From Tubiluchus corallicola (Eukaryota > Priapulida > Priapulimorpha > Priapulimorphida > Tubiluchidae), in the NCBI GenBank assembly GCA_030141605.1, contig JAQGDQ010000067.1:434001-498000 (forward strand): a stretch of DNA of 64,000 nucleotides. Reading direction: 5' to 3'. Position numbers and translations under genes: made by a program. Every line of letters begins with the position of its first letter. Position 1 is the first letter of the stretch. Below, piece after piece: positions 55,410 through 64,000 of the stretch. The notes beneath the pieces are model-generated. The model made no database searches. It was not told the origin of the DNA and saw only the letters and a list, made by a program, of their open reading frames with translations.

Positions 55410-58400
55410 TCATTCATTCTGCGAAAGACCTGACGTCTGAGACTTCATCTGCCTCTCAGCTGCCCTAACCATGCTACTAAACAATGACCTCTTCTGAACT
55501 AAAAGATTTGCAGGGGTATCGAATTCAGCTATCTGCAAAGAAAAAACTATCAATAGCATTTCAAATTGCTAGTGTTTTGACTGAAAACTTTCACTAGAAA
55601 GAAATTTAAATATTTTGCTGAATTAAACTGAGTGGCTTGTTGTCCATCTAAATAATTTAAATCTTCTTTTAAAATAAAAAACTGACAACAGTATGTTACT
55701 ACATAAAAATCAGAATCGAAGCGATGATATTAGACATAAGATGGTGTGTCATTGAGATTTTTTTAGTTGCATATTTTATTTGACATAGACACAATATTAG
55801 CAGAAAATATCACAGGAACCAATTTTTACTGAGTGTAGCTCTATCAGTGAGATATACCCATTGTTTTGCAAATTAAGGACTTTTCCGTTTGGTAACATAA
55901 AGGTAACAAGGCAGATGAACATAAAATTTTATACTTTTCCATAAGAAATGCATAGAAATTCTTTCTTTACATCTTTAGGTTTAACTGACTGGACTTTGAT
56001 TGAAGATTTTTTGATGCTGTGACAACAGAACAAATACATTACAGACCCATCTGCAATGCCTCAAATATAAATGACTGGTACTGATGCAAGGACTTGGTCA
56101 AGTTAGTATTGGTAAAGTGGACAGCTTTTGCATCAACTAGGTTCAAAATTCAAGATACTTTTATGCTACACTACACCAGTTTGTGTATTTTATGTAATCT
56201 GAAGATGTTTCACATATGGCACGAGTGTAACATTTTCTTGGTTGGTGACTTTGAAAAATGTTTTCCATACAATTGAGAAGCAAGCTACTATTTGACTTCA
56301 GACAGCAATTATATTAAAAGGCATGAATGAAATAGTGTAGAATCAATAAGAATAAATTTTAGCTAGGATTTTTTTATTTTGTAAAGCTTATACTTACTCT
56401 ACCATCACTCATTACTAATATCTTGTCATAATCTAACACAGTATTGATTCTGTGAGCTATTGTCAGCAATGTACATTCCGCAAATGCATCTTTTATCGTA
56501 GCTTGAATTAATGCATCTGTTTCTGTATCAATAGCTGCTGTTGCTTCATCAAGTAATAAAATCTGGAACAAAAGATACATAGTGGAGTATAAAATTATTT
56601 TAAGATATGATTAAAATACATAATAACAGATAACTTTAGTACAAAAAAAGCTTATAAAAATCAGATTTTATTTCACTATTCAGCTGTTAATTAAATGAAA
56701 AGTTTCTAAGTTCACCGAGTATGTAATGTTAAAAGTAATGTAATACGTGTTTTGACAATAAATTATGATTCATTATCATGGTTAAATGTAAATTAAACTT
56801 TTAGTGCTTTAAAAGTCATTTCCAATCCATTTGAAAACATTCAACAAAGTTAAACATGCAGCCATTTCACTAGCCCAATCAGGAGCACTACATGTGAAAT
56901 CTCAATTATGTTTTGTACAACAACTCACAGCTATGTATTCTGATTATGAAGATGGAACCTGGAAAGAGAAAATGATTTTTCAGACAGGCTCAGTAAATTG
57001 TAAAGCTACACTTTGGCTTTTTTGATTTTTAGGAAAATAGAAGGAGTGTTATTAGAAAATTACTCATGAAATGCAAAGTAATATAATGCCAAATCTGAAT
57101 ATTTAACTCATTTCAAACTTTAGTTTGGTGTTTCAACTTGAACTCCAGGATATTAGATTCATTAACTAGAACTTTAGTTTGGTGTTTCAACTTGAACTCC
57201 ATGATATTAGATTCATTAACTAGAACTTTAGTTTGGTGTTTCAACTTGAACTCCAGGATATTGGACTCATTAACTAGAACTTTAGTTTGGTGTTTCAACT
57301 TGAACTCCAGGATATTGGACTCATTAACTAGAACTTTAGTTTGGTGTTTCAACTTGAACTCCAGGATATTAGATTCATTAACTAGAACTTTAGTTTGGTG
57401 TTTCAACTTGAACTCCAGGATATTGGACTCATTAACTAGAACTTTAGTTTGGTGTTTCAACTTGAACTCCAGGATATTGGACTCATTAACTAGAACTTTA
57501 GTTTGGTGTTTCAACTTGAACTCCAGGATATTGGACTCATTAACTAGAACTTTACCTTGCTACTCCTCAACAGTGCACGGGCCATGCATATTAACTGCCT
57601 TTCTCCCACTGAAAAATTTTCTCCATTCTCTGTAACTGGTGCAGCTAACTTATTTTCCAAATTTGTCACCTGAAACAAATAAAAACAAAATCTTAAAAAT
57701 TACATGAATAAAAAGTGCACTTGCCACATTTGTAGTTATTCATTGTATTCTGCCAAATTTGGGCCACCCAAAATAGCTTTGGGTAGCTTTAAACAAATAC
57801 GAACAACTAAGGAAACAAATTTATTAGTTTTTTTTAACAATTTTTATTGCCTGATTTGTGTAATAAGTTAAATTAAAAAGCCACTTGTTGCTGGCAAGCT
57901 TAACATGCCCTAATTTTATATGAAAATATCTCTACTAATTATTAACAACTACAAAAACAGTAATCAAACAGTTATAACAAGAACGATAACACTCACAATG
58001 TCTTTCATATGTGTTTTCTCCAAAGCTAACCACAATTCTTCATCTTTATGGTTATCAAAGGGATCTAAATTGTACCTGCAAGTAATTGTTATAAAAACAT
58101 AGTTAAAACCTAAGCACTGTGACAAGACAAAAAATAATTGTAATATGATAACTATAATTACATTGTGATGTTGATGATTACAACTGTTCACAGATGGAGT
58201 GCATGCAATATTAGACTACAATAATACTAGACTAGAATATGAAAATCATGACCCATGTTTCTAAAGTGTATATTATAAAGTGCAGAGAAATTAAAAAAAT
58301 GCTTAGTAAAATAAATTTTCTTTGTGCAAACACTATTTAAAATGTTTTGTAAAGCACCTGATACAAAAATATAGATGAACTAAACTGATTTAGCAAACAT

Positions 58401-61400
58401 GAGTAAAATGTTTGGCAAAATGAAAAATTTACAAAAAGGTGGTTTGTAAAATGTGTATCATTTTTTTGCAAGCACGAACAGCCATGAGAAATAAAATGTC
58501 AAAATTAGCATTCACGATAATACACATATTAAAACAATAATGTTGCTTTTAAAATAACATTACCTTTTGCCAATGCATCAGGTTTGGTCTTTTAAAAAGT
58601 TAATGATTATGGATTTAAACTTTGATTAATTGATAAATTTGAAATTAATAATTAATTAATTATCCATGGGGATTATCCATAACACTAAATTATCAAAAGT
58701 AGTATAAACAGCTAGTAGTCTAGTGTGAGTAAACTAAAACTTTTGAAGAACAGGGTTAATTCATAGGTTATTAATACTGAATTAATGCCTGAGATGGTCA
58801 CAAAATGGATTCGAATTCATTCTCAGTTCCAACATTTCTAATCCCATACCATTCTGGCAGCCAAGGTTTTAAAAAGAATAGTAATAGACAATTTAATCAA
58901 GCAAAAAAGTCACAAACTTCATACCTAACATTTCCAGCAAATAAAACAGGATCCTGCGGTATAATAGAAATTCTTGATCTCAAATCTTCTAGTCCTATTT
59001 GACCAATGTCCACAGCATCAATGCTTATGCTTCCAGATTCCAATTCAACTATTCGAAATAGGGCTACTCCAAGAGAAGACTTTCCTTTAACAAATCCAAC
59101 ATACAAATATTAATATGCAAAACAAAACAAATAGCATTTCATACATGATGCACTGAACTATAGCGAGTATATTTCTTATGAAAAATTTTCCTTTCAACAG
59201 TGCAATTTATCTATTGAAAACTGTGTTTTGCAAACTAAAAAGTGTTGCATCTTTAAAATTTAGCAAAATAGTTCAAAAAATACAGACCTTACTTTTACCT
59301 TTTACAGTTGCAAGACAAGTTATGAACTATAAACTAGCTATTGATGTCAAATAAACAGGAAAAGCAAGCTAAACTGCAAAACATTACCTGCACCAGTTCT
59401 GCCGCAAATTCCTATCTTTTCGCCAGCTTTAACTTCAAAAGTGAGATCTTTCAATACCAATGGCAAGTTTTCCCTGTATCGAAGATTTACTCGGCTAAAA
59501 TGGATGTGACCTTTATTTGGCCAGTCATCGTCTGGACGGTTGTCTTCTATAATATCAGGTGACTCTGACGTAATGTGCTAAAAAATAGAATACTTAAAGA
59601 AAATTTAGTAAAGTATGGCTGCAGCTTACTATGTAAGTTATATCCTTGTGTTATGTGAAAATCTTAATCTAAAAAATCTTAATGTTGAAACTTATGATGT
59701 GGTCTGATCAATCAAGTCAGTCAGTCAGAGAAATGAAAGATTAATGCCTTAATAAAGAACAAGCCAGGCCTACAAGAGAAAAACATCTGATAATTCAGCA
59801 TCAACTCACAACTTGAACGTTCAGTTCAAAATTACCAAAAAACACCAAAATCTTTCAAATTTTGAAATGTGTTTCTGAAATGAGTTGCAGTCTGGTGGGC
59901 CCGTCCTTGCAGTATTAACTCTGTCATTTGCCCTATGTCTTTTGGTGAATGTTTTATGAATATCCAACAAGTGGTTCCAAAAATATTCACTGATAAAGTT
60001 TGAAAAATGATTGTAAACATTGCTGGCACATCCAACTCTACCCAGGAAAGGAGTCACTTCGATTAATATTTTCAAGGCAACGTTTCTTCTCAGACATTTC
60101 TAATTAACGCACATTATATATTAATGACCTTTGGTGCCAAAGGTTTGAGATCATGGTTGCAAATCCAGAACCAAACAGTAGTGTAACTACTAGTAATCGC
60201 AGATAAGAAATTTGCAGGGATATTATGTGTCTAGAATAGTAGAAGAAAAAATGTTGTCTAGACTATGAGCAGGTTCCATCCATAAACTCTGCCTGGCAGC
60301 GTGCCAGCTACAAATCATAAATTACCCTTGTGATTTTGAGAATGAAAAACAGTTGTTTGTTGTCGGTAAGTGAATTCCCTCATTTCCCTGTGATGTGTGC
60401 CTAGTCAAAATTTTATATTGAGCATGTAAACTTCATTTGCTAAGCAAACATAAAGCAAATGCAACAGTAGTCACTTTACAATGAAGTTAAAATAATTGTT
60501 AGAAAAAATAATTATGTATACTGACTAAGCATTAGCTGCTCAGTCACAGTCAATCGGTCACATTTGGATAGGAAAGATACTAATAACAGTGAGGCAAGAA
60601 TCACACAAAATATTTTTCGTAAGACACCAAGTTTTTATATAATTTTCATAAACTGTTCTAATATTACTGGCGAATCACACCCCATGAGAATAAATGCTGA
60701 TTGCACTGTTGCCATACATGTGCGAAAAGATAATCATGCGTTTGGTTTATGCATTTTATGCGTTTAGTTTTAAGTAGTTTACTTACAAGACATTTTAAAA
60801 AGCTTACACATTATTAATAAAAATTTGAATGTAAAATACATTACCACAAAATTTAAGCAATAAATAACTTGGTACATAGTACATTTTTCTTGATATGCCT
60901 CAAAACAACTGAAGTAAATGTTGTTATTCAAATACTGCCGCTCCATCCTTTACTGCTTCTAAAACCACTACTGGACCAGCAAAGGTTGGTCTTAATAAAT
61001 GAAATTTATTTTTGCAGTGACCTGTTGCAGGTGTGTGTATTTAGCAAAGTACAAAACGTAACAACTTGAATATGTGCAAGATGTTCATTAATGCTAACGT
61101 ATGTACCGCCTTTATTTTTGACATCCATTTTGTAAAAACATATATTGACTGTTAATTTTAATTAAATGTAGTTAGTTTCATCATTAATTTTTGTTACCAT
61201 ATACAAACTTAGGCATTCAGTCAAACTAATTTTGATTTATTTTATTTAATCCAAAATTTAAATCCTATGTGTGATAAGATTTAATAAAAAAATCTAAAAT
61301 TGGGAAGGAGTTTACAATTCCTCACACAATTTAAATACCATAATCTTAACCCTAACCTTACATCTAACCCTAAACCAACCCTACCCTAATCCTAACCCTA

Positions 61401-61577
61401 ACCCTGCTACACAAACTAATTTCTTGCGTGTGGGAATTGTAAACTTTAGCCAACTAAAAATGTGATAAGAATTTTGACTGAACTTACAGTGGTATAATGC
61501 TGTATTCGCTCAACTGACGTGAAACGTGCCTCTGTTTCTGAAAGCAAGCGCACTGTAAACTGGAACATACCACTAAG
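55410..61577 (-). CDS. ABCC5: ABC transporter subfamily C, ABCC5/MRP5-like, last seven exons (NBD2)
   Basis: Coding order: 61577-61488, 59577-59388, 59084-58925, 58075-57997, 57669-57556, 56562-56398, 55532-55410; all phases agree (921 nt, 306 residues plus TGA). The first exon holds the end of the last transmembrane domain and linker ([20 protein letters not shown]). Nucleotide-binding domain 2 then runs [12 protein letters not shown], Walker A GRTGAGKSS, Q-loop [28 protein letters not shown], signature [10 protein letters not shown], Walker [18 protein letters not shown]-loop LTIAHR and a short C-terminal tail. The [20 protein letters not shown] and [10 protein letters not shown] stretches fit ABCC5 better than ABCC4. 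ABCC5 exports cyclic nucleotides and other organic anions across the plasma membrane in vertebrates; substrate here is inferred only. All catalytic motifs of this domain are intact. The 5' exons must lie beyond 64000. Confidence 0.94.
57119..57554. repeat. 54-bp minisatellite, about 8 copies, next to ABCC5 splice donor
   Basis: The unit contains GTTTGGTGTTTCAACTTGAA, CTCCAGGATATT and CATTAACTAGAAC; copies differ by ttagattcat/ttggactcat and one ccatgat variant. Because 54 is a multiple of three, open frames run the full array on both strands (133 and 165 codons), but these are repeat artefacts. On the ABCC5 strand the array starts three bases after the donor GT of the exon ending at 57556. 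Confidence 0.97.
61270..61470. repeat. Inverted-repeat element with telomere-like CCCTAA core
   Basis: 61345-61406 is a run of degenerate CCCTAA units (exact copies near 61349, 61365 and 61392-61403). It is framed by an inverted repeat: AGTTTACAATTCCTCACAC at 61309-61327 and GTGTGGGAATTGTAAACT at 61428-61445, with partial extension outward through TTGG/CCAA. The direct repeat TGTGATAAGA occurs outside on both sides (61270-61279 and 61461-61470). It lies 17 bp from the donor of the ABCC5 exon ending at 61488. Confidence 0.75.
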
Positions 61578-62089
61578 CTGAAAAACAATAACAGAACAAA
61601 AGCTAAAAATCACTAAATTGTAGTAGCAGATAATGCTTTCTCTGAACTATTTCCATTTATTATATAGCAAAGAATAAGAAAAACATTAGAATAGAAAAGA
61701 ATGCAAATGTATTTTTTACTTGAGTAAGTAAAAACACGTTATTTCCATTACAGTCCAAGCATGGTTAGTAATTACTAAAAATAAAAATACTATTATAAAT
61801 GAAAAGCAAGAAAAGAAAGAAAACCATTATAAAATAAACACAGCACATTACAATACATCCACAGTAAAGTTAGCATATTAATTACTAAAAATAAGAAATT
61901 GTTTCACTGAGTCACTAGTCAGCCGTGACGACGTGCAGATGTGTTTTTTTCGTTGTCTGCTGATTCACGAAATGAATCAACAGACATGCAGCTATGCATT
62001 AGATGTTAGATAAAGCAAAACCTGAACGGAACTTTTATTCTTGTCTAAACTGCTGAATTTTAACAAGTTTAAACTTTACAAGGGATTGT

Positions 62090-64000
62090 AGCTGTGATCA
62101 AATGTTGACAAAAAGGAAAACACGCAGTATGTCAAAAGAACAAGAGCCAGAATGGATGACTTTTCTGCTTGAGCAGTTGGAGCAAAATAAAAGCTTTGCT
62201 TAACTCTGTCAATGAGAGGTTTAGTTCTCCGGTTGACGACATTTCTAAACTTAATGAGCAAGTCAACACTTTGTTTGGTTTGCCAGATAAAGTGAGACAA
62301 CTTGAAAGCGACATTAACCAAGTATAGTGTGATGTGGCTTTAGAAAGTGAGGCTCAGGCATCATATTTTGCATGATCGAGGCTGACTAAGCAAAGCCATG
62401 ATCAAGGCTGACAAAAATGCGTAGTATTCCAGAAGAAACATGTTATTATTTTATGGTATCACAGAACCTGACAATCGGAATGGCAAAGAGTGCATTTCTA
62501 AGTTGTCAGCATTAATAGGAACGGTTATGGAGATACCACTTGAGCCACGCGACATTGTCAGAGCTCACAAACTCAATCCTGTGTGAGAGCTAAATGACGA
62601 CGACACTGTTGTTGACAAATCCAGGCCTGTGCCAGTTGTGACTGTTCTTCTTCACTGGCCAAGAAACCTAATGTATTTGATGCAAGGAGACAGTTGAAGG
62701 ATCATATAATATGCAGGCATACATTTGTTTATTGGTTATAAGTCAAAAAGTGCTAAGACATCTACTGTACCATCATTATATATCAGGAGAAAACCCGTTA
62801 ATGAACTACTCTAGCCTTTTTTTACTTTTTATTTGTAATCTTTTTGTACTTTTTGAATTGGTGGGAGCATTATAAGTCATCTGATTTTTGTAACAAAAAA
62901 TGGTTGTACACAATCTGTTTTTTTATTTGTAATCCAGTTATGTAACTTCTGTGCTCCTGCCCGAATTTATTTTTTTTAAATAACCGAACTTAATATTATA
63001 TTTTATTGCATTGTAGAGTGTACAACTGCTATTTACAGAGAGTATGTTAACAAACCATGTATTCCTTGGAAATCAATGCAAATTGGAAGAAATAGTAACC
63101 TTGTTGAAACTGGTTTTTTGACTACTGTATTACAGTTTGCCTGGCTGTTTGCGTGTCATTCAAGTCTACTATTACTGTCCAGTACAATAATATTAAAATT
63201 CATGTTACCAAGTTACTCGTGCTGTACACGTGCATTATTAATATTCTGTTTTCAATAGACTTTTGTATTAGACAGTTTTGACTTATGTTAAATTAAATGC
63301 ATATGTATATGTGCATTGTGCATGCACATAATATCTGTAAAATTAAATATGCATGTGTACGCGTGTATTTTTGTTTTCGATGTATATAATATTGTGTATA
63401 AATCACATATGCTAAATCGAGATAAAGCCACATTGTTTTTCTTCCTACTGATGGATTACCATGGTCAGTAAAGTGCTACAGTCATATTTTTTATTTTGTT
63501 TTTCTTTGTGTAAAATTATTAGTGTTTATGTACAAAACAGCTGATGTACTGTTTAATTAGCATGCTTCAACAAAAGTTAATTGCAGAGTTTTCTTAAATC
63601 TACATAATCTAAAGTTGCTTTTACTTTTTGTTTAGATGCTTCCGGGAGTGCGGCAAAGTCTGAGGTTAACATCATTACTGTGTTTTGTGTTGGTTTTTGG
63701 TAATTAGTTGGTATCTTGGGATATCAATTGTTTTTTGTACATTCTGCAATGTTACTCTTACTTTATATCCATTTACTGTTGATCCTTTGCATTACGCAGG
63801 TTGTTCTATATTGTATCCCGTACTATACATATGATTTCCAAAGAGAGTCTAAGATCTGTTTTTGATGTGATTAGATTCTTAGCGTTTTTAATTTTACTTT
63901 GTGGTGATGTACATGAAAATCCTGGTTCTAACCTCATAAAGAGTCCAGTAATCCATAAAAAGAATTTAAATTTTGTTCATTTTAATGTGAATAGTGTTAC
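62090..64000 (+). mobile_element. CR1/L2-like LINE, 5' part, truncated by window end
   Basis: ORF1 is a pseudogene from the ATG near 62102 (KRKTRSMSKEQEPEWMTFLL, coiled-coil-like LNSVNERF and KVRQLESDINQV). It continues in other frames with LLFYGITEPDNRNGKECISK and RDIVRAHKLNP, the RRM-type core of LINE ORF1. About 1 kb further on, a frame opens at 63831 that is still open at the window end: a hydrophobic stretch FLAFLILLC, then GDVHENPGS, then LNFVHFNVNSV, the start of an APE-type endonuclease. The element is antisense to the ABCC5 gene in whose intron it appears to lie. The remaining EN-RT would lie beyond 64000. Confidence 0.75.

Noticed and set aside
57113-57635. Long open frames of 133 and 165 codons on both strands with an 18-residue repeat
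   Set aside because: They arise because the 54-bp minisatellite unit is a multiple of three; there is no independent coding evidence, and the array lies in an ABCC5 intron.
59821-60075. Overlapping - strand ORFs in an ABCC5 intron
   Set aside because: They look faintly protein-like, but ABCC5 joins cleanly from 61488 to 59577 without them, and no family is recognised.

Overview
The window is AT-rich, intron-rich nuclear DNA from an invertebrate animal. It has canonical GT/AG introns, long intergenic gaps and many decayed transposable elements (LINEs, Harbinger, mariner-like, a 5S-derived element). Animal-specific regulators such as SAP130 and vertebrate-type telomere-like CCCTAA repeats support Metazoa. 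The proteins are clearly diverged from vertebrate ones, and I cannot name the phylum from sequence alone.

Four protein-coding genes can be rebuilt exon by exon with consistent splice phases. (1) RAB6, + strand, 1403-5891: the last five exons of a Golgi Rab GTPase; its 5' exons lie before the window. (2) SAP130, - strand, 28380-11943: a complete 18-exon model of about 1169 residues, a Sin3-HDAC corepressor subunit. (3) TAF9, + strand, 39494-51854: a complete six-exon model of 250 residues, the histone-fold TFIID/SAGA subunit; its 6.2-kb first intron is filled with LINE debris and a 713-bp tandem duplication. (4) ABCC5-like (MRP5), - strand, 61577-55410: the last seven exons, carrying nucleotide-binding domain 2; the rest lies beyond 64000. 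RAB6 and SAP130 converge, SAP130 and TAF9 diverge across about 11 kb of repeats, and TAF9 and ABCC5 converge. SAP130 and TAF9 both act in chromatin and transcription complexes, but nothing here suggests operon-like linkage.

Region by region: 1-5.9 kb RAB6 exons, with a hairpin and a tandem repeat in introns; 5.9-11.9 kb intergenic, with a mariner-type MITE and a 5S rRNA-derived element; 11.9-28.4 kb SAP130, with a pogo-like element and a 185-bp tandem duplication in introns; 28.4-39.5 kb intergenic, with two arrays of roughly 145-bp repeats and four LINE fragments; 39.5-51.9 kb TAF9, with two LINEs, the 713-bp duplication and a Harbinger remnant; 51.9-55.4 kb quiet intergenic; 55.4-61.6 kb ABCC5, with a 54-bp minisatellite touching a splice donor and an unusual telomere-like inverted-repeat element; 62.1-64 kb a LINE in an ABCC5 intron whose second ORF opens with a 2A-like motif.

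The observations most worth following up are the duplicated splice acceptor of TAF9, the telomere-like core framed by inverted repeats beside an ABCC5 donor, the degenerate 2A-like motif in the LINE at the right edge, and the hairpin in a RAB6 intron.
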